A stretch of DNA of 64,000 bases from Spongilla lacustris (taxonomy: Eukaryota; Porifera; Demospongiae; Spongillida; Spongillidae). The DNA is taken from the NCBI GenBank assembly GCA_949361645.1, contig OX442417.1, positions 16,773,427 to 16,837,426 on the forward strand, in the 5' to 3' direction. Of this stretch, positions 1-12,100 are shown one piece after another. Position 1 is the first letter of the stretch; every line of letters starts with the position of its first letter. Below the pieces are notes generated by a model. That model was not told where the DNA came from and ran no database searches. It saw only the letters and a program-made list of their open reading frames with translations. The translations under genes were made by a program, and so were the position numbers.

Positions 1-400
1 TTGAAAATTGTAACCATTACCAACTCTGGGACCGCAGTTTCCGAGAAAACTTCCTATATGTTTTATAAAATAATCGTGTTATAAGTTATAACATTTGAAT
101 CGCTAGATCGTCCGAACGGTATAGGCTATCGACTTCCTATTTTCATAACTACGTACTACACCATTGCTCTATGATAAAATACATTTTGGTGTCTTGCACT
201 TGCTCCGTGCCAGCATTGCAACGTTGGATACCCCACCAGGTTCAAACCCAACATAACTTTCTGTAGGAGTAATCAAATCGCTTCAAATTCGGTTTGTAGG
301 TAGAGAGGTCCTATACATAGGTCCAATGGACACTCAAGCACGTGACCAAAATCAATGAATATTAAATTTGGTTGGCAAATTTATTGTCCGTGCCTAAGAA

Positions 401-520
401 ATGGTTGTTAGTTGCTGTGCGATTGGTTGTAGAAGTCGCCATGGTGAACGTTCTAGCCTTGGATTTTATCGTTTTACATATAAGAATCATCCCTGACAAC
501 AGAAATGGATAAAAGGTAGA
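401..520 (+). pseudogene. Degenerate THAP-type zinc-finger domain
   Basis: An ATG at 401 opens a short frame whose residues 5-21 read CCAIGCRSRHGERSSLG, followed by FYRF. This matches the first half of a THAP C2CH finger (two Cys spaced by four residues, then the Phe-x-Arg-Phe motif). A TGA interrupts the frame after NHP; downstream QQKWIKGRTGW resembles the next THAP helix with its invariant Trp. Further down (about 570-610) RICGDY could be the remains of the C-terminal Cys-His motif, in a decayed context. No functional protein is possible from this copy. Confidence 0.6.
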
Positions 521-796
521 ACAGGTTGGCCGTAGCAGACCGTGGCGAATGGTCGGGCTACGCCCAACTACTGGATGCCCATAGTACACTTGCGGATCTG
601 TGGTGACTATATATTGTATCTGGTATGTATGTGTCATTCCCATGTGGGATCGAGCGCTTCAGCTTCACTGTGTCAGTTTACGCTCAGGAAAACCTATAGC
701 TATCAGTAAACATCCGTCGGGTCCCCAGACCCCAGCAATGATGTAGACTTCGTCCTGACTGTGTTCTCGTTTAGGAGGAAAGAAAGATTAAACACT

Positions 797-1262
797 TACC
801 CAGCCATGCATGTGCAGTGACCAGAAAGAATAGAACCGTCAGGTCTGGCTTAGCTATCATCCAAGCTTCGCGTCACCGTGCAACATCAGCCAGGTGAGAG
901 CTGGCTAGGGCTTTGACCCCTATACCAGTGATACCACGCAGTACGAATGCCATTACGTAGACAGAAGACTCGAAGAAATTGTAGGCTTCGAGCTGCTGGC
1001 ATGAAAGCAGCTGCTCCTGGGTATACGTGCCAGTTCTTTAAAGAAAAATATGCCCATACTCTTTCCTAGGCCTAGTTCATTTGTTTGGGTACCAGGCTAA
1101 CTCTTTCCGTGGCCACAACGACATATCGCGATGGCTGTTAGATTCCATGTATGGGACACAACTTAACAGCATACCAACAGGCTCCAATTTCTGCTTGTAA
1201 CGACTTTGGCAACCAGATTTTAGTACGCCGTCCATTAGCATATGTACACACTTGCCAACCAA
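797..1262 (-). pseudogene. SWIM-type zinc-finger protein fragment
   Basis: On the minus strand, about 1026-966 reads YTQEQLLSCQQLEAYNFFES, and about 838-797 reads GSILSGHCTCMAG followed directly by a GTAAGT splice donor. From memory, both segments occur in this order in invertebrate proteins that combine a THAP or similar finger with a SWIM zinc finger (CxC then CxH) and sometimes a YqaJ-like nuclease. The 61-codon open stretch at 1262-1077 lies upstream on the same strand and may belong to it; I do not recognise its sequence. Frames are broken between the segments. The THAP remnant at 401 is on the opposite strand, so the element is rearranged or the two fragments have separate origins. Confidence 0.45.
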
Positions 1263-1305
1263 ATTAATAAAACATGAGTATCACGTGATCCGCTGGGCCT
1301 ATGTA

Positions 1306-1565
1306 TATCTATCGATTTGTTCTGTTCGTTAATTTTTATGCCATCCATTACGGAGATATAGTTGAACAAACTACGTACGTGCACAATTTCCCGCTCGATT
1401 CGCGCCGATGATTTGGGCAAATTGCGTCTCGCTCAAAGTATGGGAGGCGGTGATTATATCATTGCCGCGTATCGAGTGGGAAAATGTGCACGTCGTTTGT
1501 TCAACTATATCTTCGTAACAGATGGCATAAAAATTAATGAACAGAGCAAATCGATAGATATAGGA
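1306..1565. repeat. Inner inverted repeat inside the terminal-repeat element
   Basis: About 1309-1385 is repeated in reverse complement at about 1484-1556 with a few mismatches; both arms contain a TTTTTATGCCAT segment and GTTGAACAAAC. The two arms flank about 100 bp of single-copy sequence, so the right part of the element could fold into a second hairpin nested in the terminal repeats. Confidence 0.7.
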
Positions 1566-1885
1566 CCTCTCTACCTACAAATCGAATTTGAAGCGATTTG
1601 CCGGATTACTCCTACAGAAAGTTATGTTGGGTTTGAACCTGGTGGGGTATCGAAAGCTGCAATGATGGTACTGGGCAAGTGCAAGACACCAAAATGTATT
1701 TTATCATAGAGCAATGGTGTAGTACGTAGTTATGAAAATAGGAAGTCGATAGCCTATACCGTTCGGACGATCTAGCGATTCAAATGTTATAACTTATAAC
1801 ATGCACGATTATTTTATAAAACATATAGGAAGTTTTCTCGGAAACTGCGGTCCCAGAGTTGGTAATGGTTACAATTTTCAAATTA

Positions 1886-2055
1886 CAGATGTGCAAGACA
1901 CAAAAATGTATTTTACCCTAGGGCAATGGTGTAGTATGAAGTGTTGAAAATAGGAAGTCGATAGCCTTTATTGTTCGGCAGATACAGCAATTCAAATGTT
2001 ATAACACGATTATTTTATAAAATATATAAGAAGTTATCTCAGAAACTGTCCCATA
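1886..2055 (+). repeat. Partial second copy of the right terminal repeat
   Basis: Starting at GTGCAAGACAC, this stretch is a diverged direct copy of about 1678-1850, sharing AATAGGAAGTCGATAGCC and the TTATAACACGATTATTTTATAAAA end. It shows that another member of the same family sits immediately next to the first, or that the end was duplicated in place. Confidence 0.7.
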
Positions 2056-2105
2056 TATAGCTATAGACATCGCGAAATGAATTAATAATTTATTATAATA
2101 AGTGG

Positions 2106-2210
2106 GTGGATCCCGGCCTGCCGGCCTGTCAGGTCACGGTCCGGCCTGCCAGGCCAAGCTAAATGTCCGGCCTGGCAGGCCGACCTGGCAGGCCGGACTG
2201 GCCTTCGGCA
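2106..2210. repeat. GC-rich palindromic short repeats
   Basis: Repeated GGCCTGCCAGGCC and GGCCTGGCAGGCC units, each nearly self-complementary, make a locally GC-rich patch in an AT-rich region. No coding frame looks real. It could form several small hairpins. Confidence 0.6.
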
Positions 2211-2444
2211 ACCCTGCCCGACAGTGCAGTAGTACACACACACGCAAATAGCGAGGATAACTGGCATAACCTTGCGCTGCCTAATAACGCTCTGCATTCC
2301 GTGGGCAAGTTCTAAACAAAAACAGAAACTGTAAAACGGATCATCGTGAACAAATCGCGATGGAAGAGTCAGGAAGACATGTTGCTATTTTTACCGCCAT
2401 GACCAATGACGTATTGGAAAACGCATGTAAACAACTGCTCGTAG

Positions 2445-2640
2445 CTTCTACGCACTTTTGCTCTCAGCTCCTACGCATTTTTGCTCTGGGCTCGTGCACA
2501 TTTTTGCTCTCGGATCGTACGCATTTTTGCTCTCGGCTCGTACTCAATTTTGCTCTCGGATCGTACGCAATTTTGCTCTTGGCTCGTACGCAATTTTGCT
2601 CCCCGCAACCACCGCTCGTACCAATTTTTGCTCTCCAACC
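2445..2640 (+). repeat. Tandem repeat, unit about 24 bp
   Basis: Roughly eight imperfect copies of a unit like GCTCGTACGCATTTTTGCTC. Because the unit is divisible by three, three overlapping frames stay open and give FCS-rich translations; I treat these as by-products of the repeat. Confidence 0.75.
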
Positions 2641-2877
2641 GTTGCTCGTACGCGCGACCTACCGGGCCACCGTATAAAACACTCTTCTATCATAGATAGT
2701 ATCTTTTTAAGGAGACTAACCACGAGATTCTTCGAGAACAGCGACTACTAAGCTACGGTCGTGCAATTAACTACGTTATCCGTGTTGCAACGTTGATCTT
2801 GACTGACGTCCTGTCGTGTCAAAGAGTTAAAAAAATTAAAAATAATAGAACATACACAACATTATAATAATGTTTAG

Positions 2878-3286
2878 TTAATAGTCTTTGAATCCTCTGT
2901 TAAGGATTGCCCTGACATTTGCTCTAACAAGGGTCAGGTTCAGCCTCCCATATAAAGCTGCGATGGCTATGGACTTTGGGCAGTTCTGTCTTGTGGCCAA
3001 TCTGAAAGCAAGCTGAGATAATGCCCACTTAGCCTCTGTACCCCAGCAACCATATGTCTCCACTGCAAGTGGGCTGGACACCCAACCCAGTTCAGCACAT
3101 TTGGTGTCATTGGACCTATGCTTGCGCTCCTCGGCGGCAAAGGCTGCAGACCCTGCTGTCACACTCGCTTCAGGTAAACTTTTAGAAACTAGCGGGGATG
3201 TGACAGTGAAGTCGAATGCAGCCGGCTTGCCCAACATCCAATTTGCAGCAAGAACATCCGCTGGTCGTTTATTGTGCTCATGGTCA
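2878..3286 (-). pseudogene. Retrotransposon reverse-transcriptase protein, C-terminal fragment (part 2)
   Basis: Reads from about 3286 down to a stop at 2878, beginning RPADVLAANW, then LGKPAAFDFTVTSPL, a NDTKCAELGW stretch, ETYGCWGTEA and LYGRLNLTLVRANV. The same C-terminal module occurs at 14640-15281, 22490-22850 and 52406-52750 in this window. In non-LTR elements with a restriction-like endonuclease, a C-terminal zinc motif is followed by a PD...D nuclease core; the RPAD...AAFDxTV pattern fits that idea, but this is inference. The open frame continues in register from the fragment at 5740-5852 once the intervening element is discounted. Confidence 0.75.
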
Positions 3287-5739
3287 TAGGTACTTGGATA
3301 ATTTTTTCAAATTAATATTTTTGCAACAATTCGCATGGTTCTAAAACGAGTAAAAAATATGCATTCCAACGGTATATTACTTATCATATAATCTTTTTTC
3401 ATTCGGTCAATACGGCAGCATAAAGCGGTACTTTAGAATGTATGGAATTGAATGACCGCGCAAAAAAAAACTGTGCCGGTTTAACTTATATTCGCTACAT
3501 TGATCTTACCAAATATGCTACTGCAGCCAAATATATAAGGAGTAACTGCCACACATACCTGCATATAAAAATCCTTTTTAGAAGGTACTACAGCCGATAT
3601 TATGCATAAAATCATGCCAAATATGCAGGCTGCTCATGGTAGCGATATAGAAACATATAGCCAAATGTATATATATATATCATGTTCTCGGAAACAAAAT
3701 TTTACCATTCAATGAAAAAGGCATTTCACATGACAGGAAAATCAAGAAAAATAATATTTCCAGTAATACAGCTGTAATATGCATATTTTTTCATCTTCCC
3801 CTTCTTCCTTGATGTCTTCCTGTGTCCAGTAACAGTTGGTGGCTTTGGGAACTTTACCAGTACTTTTCACTGAAATAATGTGTCTATGATGCAGAATATT
3901 CTGTTTTTGCTCAGCAACTCTGTCGGTTAAGGTATTTTTGAAATGGTTAAGTATTGTTGACCTTACATATAAAAATGAATTCTGCAACTGAATACAGAAA
4001 TCATATGAGTCAAGCTATATCACTGATGTGAAACATAGTCTTCTGTTTGACCAGAGGCTATAGCACCTAATTGCAGTACATACGAAGTTACTGGCACAGT
4101 GTGCACACTGATATGGAGGTCATTGATGTCCCATGCATCAACTGTTGTTGAGTCCCATGAAAGAGTGAGATTTTTATTTGCATACATTACTTCACTTACC
4201 TGAATATCACTGATGATCCCTAATTTACACATTGATATACTGTACTACTATGAGGAAGACTATCAATAGTTGTACCCACCAATTCAAAAAGTATTGCGCT
4301 AATCACATTACACACATGTGTTATGGGTGCTCCATATTGGAGGCAATAGTAAATAGCCTTGCAGCAAGCAGTGCTATATTTCTTGCTATCATTTCTGGTC
4401 ATGATGCTATTTGAGCCTGATAATCAATGTAGCAATTCTTCATTACTTACATGTAATTCTATGTTTTGAACCAAATCAGTGATTTTGTTTTGCAAATCTC
4501 TTCTGTGTTATCTTACATCCCTTGTGTACAGACAGCAACTTTTTATATTTACAATAAACTGCTGGTATGTGCCACTTATGAATTTCTTAATTTAGCTGTT
4601 TTATTAATTTTAAGTTTAATCAGTTCTTAACATAAGGTGGATTGCACATTACATTTATCCAGCTCTGTATTCAAAACTGGTAGAGGAACAGCTACATTTT
4701 CAGCTGTGTCAACAGACACTATAATCTGCTCATTGAGAAACACCTGTACTTCAGCCCAACACCTTGTAAAATTTTGACATTATGACATATTGCCCACCGC
4801 AACACATCAGGTGTAGTGCTGAGACTGCTTCCAGCAGAGTGCTCAATAATTATATGATACTTCTTGTATTTTCAAAACGTTGGGATGCTATGTTAGTGTG
4901 GATGTAAAAACACCAAGCCCCTTTCGTATCATGGGTGCTTACAGTTAGTTACGTTCATTAAATGTAATTATTAAAATGGTAAAAAAAAATTCTTTTCAAA
5001 TCATCAGCAACAGTCTTCATTATCCATGCAAGTACACACAGAAGTGTTGAATAAAAATATAGAATTTCATAAACATAGTATTAAAAAACGAATAATAAGC
5101 TCACATTGCATGTTGCTATGACAAATTTTGATTAAATTGGTTTGATTGATAAGTGCACTGCGCTAAATCAGAATCTCGAGATATGCAAGGCGCTCTTACT
5201 ACATAAGCAGCAGAGTCTGAAAATAATCTAACTAAAGAACCCACGGCAACGATAAGGTGCGTTTTATATAGAACACCTCTTTAACACTCTCTACCCACGT
5301 AAAAAAAAGTGAAAAACATATCTTTGTAACATTAAGGCAAATAAGTATGACGTCCCACTGTCATAAAAGCTATTAGCTTTCACGATAATCGCGTACCTTA
5401 AACCCCTGCGCATCGTCTGATTGCCCTCATACTTAAATGAGTAATGCAACTAGGTGTCCTTAATGCCTTCATATGTATTTCATGGAACCCATTCAATGCG
5501 CTACAAAATTCTATAACCAGCAAACCATACCCTTTTTTGACACGCCCACAACTTACTACTGCGAATCATTTCACCGTATACAACGAATAGCTAATGCTAA
5601 AAGAAGCCATGGGCTACCTTTATAAAATATAGCAAGCACAACAGAACTCGAAACCAGCACAAACAATCAGTCAAAAATTACGGCACAATTTTTGGGAGAC
5701 AAATTTTTACGGTAGTTACGTGATTTATCCAAGTACCTA
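3287..5739. mobile_element. 2.45-kb DNA element with 15-bp TIRs and TCA target duplication
   Basis: The left end reads TAGGTACTTGGATAA and the right end is its exact reverse complement. Both sides are flanked by TCA (3284-3286 and 5740-5742). The insertion splits a retrotransposon reading frame, and the frame is continuous across the site when the element and one TCA are discounted, so the boundaries are well supported. A 3-bp target duplication of this kind is typical of PIF/Harbinger-like elements, but no transposase of that type is recognised. The interior contains one degenerate minus-strand frame (3742-4402). I see no gene in 4420-5660, an AT-rich stretch. Confidence 0.8.
3742..4402 (-). 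pseudogene. Decayed protein of unknown family inside the TCA-flanked element
   Basis: Three adjacent minus-strand open pieces (4402-4220, 4232-4020, 3987-3742) read in order. They contain VGTTIDSLPHSSTV, then LTLSWDSTTVDAWDINDLHI and VLQLGAIASGQTEDYVSH, then ILNHFKNTLTDRV. The pattern of a WDSTT-like strand followed by a paired strand suggests an RNase H-like fold of a transposase or integrase, but I cannot name the family. Frameshifts separate the pieces, so this copy is inactive. Confidence 0.4.
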
Positions 5740-5852
5740 TCATGGAGTCCATAACCACTCCCCACCTCTACCTGAACCCCAACACAGGCTCTCCGACATG
5801 ACTCCACAAAAACATCCCGCAGCCTGTTATGGCGGGTGACCAAAAAGTTATA
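5740..5852 (-). pseudogene. Retrotransposon protein fragment (part 1 of the split copy)
   Basis: Minus-strand translation gives TRHNRLRDVFVESCRRA followed by VEVGSGYGLHD. The RHN..RD segment follows the C-terminal zinc motif in the better preserved copy at 22490-24600. The reading frame runs into the right end of the TCA-flanked element at 5739 and resumes at 3286. Confidence 0.7.
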
Positions 5853-6026
5853 ATTCATTGCGAACCATGCACACGCGATACGTTGTGGGTCTGGGTACGA
5901 GACCATACATTGTAAATCGCGCGTCGTGCAATGTTTAGTCGAGCGACCGCTGCGGAGGTCCAACATAAGGTTCATGGAAGAGTATCAATAAAAAGTGAGG
6001 GAAGTGGATGTTAAATTATCTCTGGT

Positions 6027-6182
6027 ATGATTTCAGTCAAAACTTTAGATGGAGAAGAGGAGCTTGAAGATGCGGACATGTCAGATGAAGAACAGGAGCT
6101 TCGAGATGCGGCACAAAGTAGTGATATTGGCGAGGTGGCGAGGTTGATCAAATGGGGAGTATCTGTAAATTTAACTACCAAG
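6027..6182 (+). CDS. Gene A exon 1: acidic N-terminus and half ankyrin repeat
   Basis: Fifty-two codons. Residues 9-23 are rich in Asp and Glu; residues 24-48 (ELRDAAQ...RLIKWGVSVN) form a capping half repeat. The donor is AAG|GTGAAC. The bases just before the ATG end in a TTTCAG-like tract, so an earlier 5' exon cannot be excluded. Confidence 0.7.
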
Positions 6183-9100
6183 GTGAACTACGTAAATACA
6201 CGTGATCAAGTACACTGGATGTAGATCACACCCAGTACCACCACACCCTTGTTCAAGGGCATAACACTATATCTGCATGTGTACATTGTACCTTCTCATT
6301 TCCACTCATGAACGGGTCTAGCTGCCACAGATCTCCTCTAGCTGCTAGTAATGTGCTGACCCAACCCAACTGAGTATCATGATTTTGATAATCTTAGTTA
6401 TTGTATGCATCCCATGGGACCATAGAGCCCCTTTGAATGGCATCTGCAGCAGGAAGTGTGCATGGGGGAAGGGGCGTGATATCAAGATAAATAGTTCAAG
6501 CTCTTTGTATTAGTGTGCTGTCAGTACCTCTGTTGTGGCCACAGACACCATCAGCTTGTTCACACTGATGTGTTTTTAAAAATTATATAAAGAACATAAA
6601 TGTACGTACACATACATTTATGGCAGTGCATTATGCCTTTATCCTGTTCAGTAGTTAGATCAGTGTACCATTCTCAACTAAGGAATAAAAACAGCCTAGC
6701 ACAGAAGTTAAATGTTTTTAAAATTTTTGTTCTTATTTGTAGGATGGTTATGTCGGGAATTATATGCCGGCATGCATCCATGGGGTCTAAACCTAAAACA
6801 CTGTTACATGTGCATACAATACACAACATCATGTCGCTGCTGCCTGAGCAACATCATGTCACTGCTGCCTAGCAACATTATGTCACTGCTGCCTAGCAAC
6901 ATAATGTCACTGCTGCTTAGCAACATCATGTCACTGCTGCCTAGCAACATTATATTTTGTAGTTTGTAATGCAAATGACATATTTGCAATACTGGACAGA
7001 GTCAACACACATGCCATGCCATTTTGTCATTAACACATACCTACAGGTATGTAAGTTTGCAGCATTCAATGATCAGCATGTACCAACTGTGCCCACCATG
7101 TCAATTGCAACTCCATGCAGGATGAAGGTCACACTCCATTACACCTTGCTGCAAGTTCAGGTCATGCTGCTTGTGTTGAACATCTTATTTCCACACCTGG
7201 TATTGATGTGAACATTAAGGATAAGGTGAGTTCATGCTTCTTGAATAGGATTTAATGATACATGTACATGTTGTATGTAACCATAAAGCTGCATTGAATA
7301 CTCAGGCAGCTCAAAAGTCATGCTAAGCTCTACCATGTGTGATTTATTATACCCTCCATGTCCAAAGGCTCTTTTCAATACTCTATTACATAATGCTGCA
7401 ATGGGAGGTGATACTACCATCTTGGAACGTCTCCTTTCCACTCCTGGTATTGATGTGAATGTTAAGAATGAGGTGAGTTGGTGTGTATGAATATTACAGA
7501 GGATGTCCCTTAGGAATCATATATGTAAGGTATTTGAAGCAAGGGCGGACGCAGGGGGGGGGGTCCGGGGGGTCCGGACCCCCCCCCCCTCCCCCCCTCG
7601 AACTTGTATATGAATATAATTTATGTATAATTAGCGTGCTACACGTGTTACACGTAGCGTACATACAATCCCCCTGTATGTACTAGTAGAATGTGTGGAA
7701 AAATAGGAATGCACACCACAAAAATTTTCGCGCGCGCGGAGCGCGCGCCCCTCCTCTCATCAATTATTCATGTCGGACCCCCCCCCTCTCCAAAATCCTG
7801 CATCCGCCCCTGTGAAGGGACCCTTATGGACAGCATGCAATGAGATATCTTTTGTAGCTTTGTCTTGTGAGCACAGAACTACATGTCTAATAAGTTAACA
7901 TAAACAGGGTACTTTAATATTTTTACAGCTCATTGAAATTATTGAACATATACATACATGTATACCAGTAGGCTTGCTTCCCTCTGACTACATGTACATC
8001 ATAAATTCTGCATATACCCCTGCAATACCACTGAATCCATATTGGCCTGGGGACTGACAACTATGGCAACACAATACATGTGTATAGTTTGTCAATACAA
8101 ATTGGAATGAAGCAAGATGGAAATAAATATTCGGGTTTGAAGCAAGGCAATGGTCAAGTAAAAAGAAAGAAACATGTGATTGAAGATATATATGCAAACA
8201 TGGTCATAGAATGTTCTACAAGGATTTATACATTACTCATTTGTACCCACTCCAGCGTGGTCATACTCCATTACACCATGCTGCAAAGGAAGGTCATACT
8301 ACTTTAGTGGAACGTCTCCTTTCCACTCCTGGTATTGATGTGAACATTAAGGATGGGGTGAGTTGTCCCATTGAATATTCAGAGATGTAGCTAGTGTGAC
8401 ACATGCATAGAGACAGAGGAAGAAGTATAGAGGAAGGTTGTATCTTTGAAAACCATCCAAAAGTGGCATATCGAAATGCATCAAGAATATCTTGAGACCT
8501 TATAGTAATTGAAAATGGGAGAAAAGATACGTGTAGTTTTTTTCTTTATATTATTTCTCTAAACAACAGCTAAATACTCATGTAGCTTCTATCACTTTTA
8601 GTTTCAAGCTTTCAACCACTTCTAGTCCCTAAATGCACATATGTACATCTCCTGTTCCCACTCCAGGATGGTAATACTCCATTACACTGTGCTGCAAGGG
8701 GAGGTCATACTACTTGTGTGGAACGTCTCCTTTCCACTCCTGGTATTGATGTGAACATTATGGATGGGGTGAGTTCATGCTTCTTGGATAGGATTAGATG
8801 ATACATGTACATGTTGTATGTAACCATAAAGCTGCATTGAATACTCAGGCAGCTCAAAAGTCATGCTAAGCTCTACCATGTGTGATTTATTTTACACTCC
8901 ATGTCCAAAGGGGAGATTAAGAGATGCTAGTGTGACAGGTGAATAGAGCCAGAGAAAGATTTATAGAGGAAGGATTTATCTTCTAAAACAATCCAAAAGC
9001 GGCATACTGAAATGTATTAAGTATTTAACAGCGGCTCTGTAGTTCAGAAATCATTGTGAATGTTAGAAAAGATACATGTAGTACAAGTATACATCATGTC

Positions 9101-12100
9101 TCATTTCTTCATGAACCCACTGCAACAATACAATACTCCATTACACTATTCCTTTCAGCTTTTCTAGCCCTCATCAGTTCAGGCAGACTTAATTGTATCA
9201 TACATGTATGTACAATGTGCCCACCACCATGTTGGCTGAACTGTTGTACCCACCATTCCAGTATGGTTTGGCTCCATTACATTATGCTGCAAGTTCAGGT
9301 GATACTACATGTGTGGAACATCTCCTTTCTACTCCTGGTATTGATGTGAACCTTAAAGATAAGGTTAGTTTATATGTTGCTCTCTGAAATACTTATGCAT
9401 TAGTAACTGATACTGTGTGTATACATGTATGCTGGTGCTAATAAAAGTATGTGTAAGGTGATGTACATACTACTTCCGAACAATGTGAGGGATGTAGACC
9501 TGTGAGCTAGTGGTAGGGTTTTATAGTGAGAGAACATAAGTACAGAATGTAATGCCTTTGCTGAATTACATACAAGTGGTACATAACAATACCACAGATT
9601 CCAATCCTTCATCATTTCATTGCACGCAATGTGAGCATCCAACCATATGACCTGTTCTCATACATGCATGACCGTAAAAGCATACATTCTTTTTCAATTA
9701 GCATCAAATCAGTAATATTCGTACTGTGGAAGGTATTCATTGAAAACATATACGAGTTGAAGCCAAGTTTGAACTTCCCACTATTCCTGGCTTGGTCATA
9801 AAACGTGGATTATTGTCACCAGTACTAAACACTAACCAATCTGCCCCCCTGTCATCACATAGTGGCCATAACACACAGTGGCCATAACACACAGTGGCCA
9901 TAACACACAGTGGCCATAACACACAGTGGCCATAACACACAGTGGCCATAACACACAGTGGCCATAACACACAGTGGCCATAACACACAGTGGTCATAAC
10001 ACACAGTGGCCATAACACACAGTGGCCATAACACACAGTGGCCATAACACACAGTGGCCATAACACACAGTGGCCATAACACACAGTGGCCATAACACAC
10101 AGTGGCCATAACACACAGTGGCCATAACACACAGTGGCCATAACACACAGTGGCCATAACACACAGTGGCCATAACACACAGCAGCCATAACACACAGTG
10201 GCCATAACACACAGTGGCCATAACACACAGTGGCCATAACACACAGTGGTCATAACACACAGTGGCCATTACACACAGTGGCCATAACACACAGTGGCCA
10301 TAACACACAGTGGCCATTACACACAGTGGCCATAGCACATAGTGGCCATAGCACATAGTGGCCATAAAACACAGTGGCCATAACACACAGTGGCCATAAC
10401 ACATAGTGGCCATAGCACACAGTGGCCATAGCACATAGTGGCCATAACACACAGCGGCCATAACACACAGCGGCCATAACACACAGTGGCCATAGCACAT
10501 AGTGGCCATAACACACAGTGGCCATAACACACAGTGGCCATAGCACATAGTGGCCATAGCACATAGTGGCCATACCACCCATAACGCATAGTGGCACAGT
10601 AACCAATTAATTTAATGCCTTTATGCATACATACAAGTATATGTGAAGTAGCACAATTACTGAGGCATCCTAACACATCCGCAAGTATGTTGTAATTTCA
10701 CTGTTCTGTTTATTTTTAAATAACCAGCAGCTAAAACAGAAGGGAAATACATATGTAACTACTTGCATTTTTAAGCTTTAGACTAGCCTGGTGTAGCTGT
10801 ATAGCTGCCTATTCTTGAGTAGAGCCAATTAGTTTTAGTAGAAAAATAAATTTTTTTACACATTATATCAGAAGAAATTCAATTTATGTCCACCCAACGT
10901 AATATATCTTTGACACACCTGGATCAAGAATAGTCAACCTTCTAGTCCCTCCGTCCACACAAGGGTCTATAGCTACACCAGACTACTTGAAAGCTATGAA
11001 TCCAACATGCTAGAAGCTACATGTGTATTTCCTTCTATTTTAGCTGCTGTTAAAAAATACTACAGCATACAGAAGGATGTATTAGAATGCCTACTTGCAT
11101 GTGTGTATCTCCTGTTCCCACTCCAGGATGGTGATACTCCATTACGCTATGCTGTAAGGGGAGGTTATGCTGCTTGTGTGGAACATCTCGTTTCCACTCC
11201 TGGTATTGATGTGAACATTAAGGATGGGGTGAGTTCATGCTTCTTGAATAGGATTTGATGATACATGTACATGTTGTATGTAACCATAAAGCTGCGTTGA
11301 ATACTCAGGCAGCTCAAAAGTCATGCTAAGCTCTACCATGTGTGATTTATTATACCCTCCATGAACACACTGCAGCGTTACAATACTCCATTACACTATT
11401 CCTTTCAGTTTTTCTAGCCCTCATCAGATCAGGCAGACTTAGTTGTATCATACATGTATGTACATTGTGCCCACCACCATGTTGGCTGAACTATTGTGCC
11501 CTCCATTCCAGTATGGTATTGCTCCATTACACTATGCTGCAAGTTTAGGTGATACTACCTGTGTGGAACATCTCCTTTCCTCTCCTGGTATTGATGTGAA
11601 CCTTAAGGATAAGGTTAGATTATATGTTGCTCTCTGAAATACTTATGCATTAGTAACTGATACTGTATGTATACATGTATGCTGGTGCTAATAAAAGTAT
11701 GTGTAAGGTGCTACTTCCGAACAATGTGAGGGATGTAAACCAGTGATCAAGAGGTGGACTTTTTTTGGGGTGAGAGATCATAAATAGAACACATATGAAG
11801 GAACATAATAGTACCACACATACTTTTCAAAACACTTTATGAAATTTCTAATTTATAGGTACTTTTGACGGTCATTTTATTCATGGCATGCAGTAAAGAT
11901 GTGTGGCATACCAGTTGGTCTTGCAAATGGTGATTTGTGCTGTATAATACTTAGTACTGATACCACTCCCAATGAATGTAAATCCTTAAATCTTTTGACA
12001 TTGAAGTGATCAGTCAGTTGGCGTGACACATGCAATGTCTCATGTCAAGACAGTGGGAGAGAGATGAAGAGGAAGGTTGTATCTTTGTGAAAACCTTACA

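Larger units (their letters stand above)
1..1879. mobile_element. Inverted-repeat DNA element with THAP and SWIM-like remnants (left end at or beyond window edge)
   Basis: Bases 1-340 are repeated in reverse complement at about 1545-1879, giving imperfect arms of over 300 bp that start TTGAAAATTGTAACCATTAC on the left and end with its complement on the right. The left arm begins at the first base of the window, so the true end may lie outside and no target duplication can be checked. The interior holds a broken THAP-like domain on the + strand and a SWIM-like fragment on the - strand, neither open. I read this as a decayed, probably non-autonomous element. THAP domains are known in P-like transposases and in proteins spread by transposons; which family this is remains open. 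Confidence 0.75.

Noticed and set aside
2360..2751. Three overlapping FCS-rich plus-strand frames
   Set aside because: By-product of the 24-bp tandem repeat; no conserved domain.
3101..3289. Plus-strand 62-codon frame
   Set aside because: Opposite strand of the retrotransposon fragment that shows clear family motifs on the minus strand.
6743..6800. A possible extra gene A exon after TTATTTGTAG, starting GATGGTTATGTCGGG
   Set aside because: It starts like an ankyrin exon but meets a stop after 15 codons, the gene B copy is also broken, and exon 1 already joins exon 2 in frame.
9856..10597. The 16-bp arrays considered as CRISPR arrays
   Set aside because: Units are contiguous with no unique spacers, the genome is eukaryotic, and no cas genes are present.
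9737..10676. Long minus-strand frames rich in MATVCYGHCVLWPLCV
   Set aside because: They are readings of the 16-bp minisatellite. The unit has no stop in any minus frame, so all three frames stay open; several overlapping frames cover the same bases, and the same happens at 16380-17677, 45065-46337 and 50447-52144.
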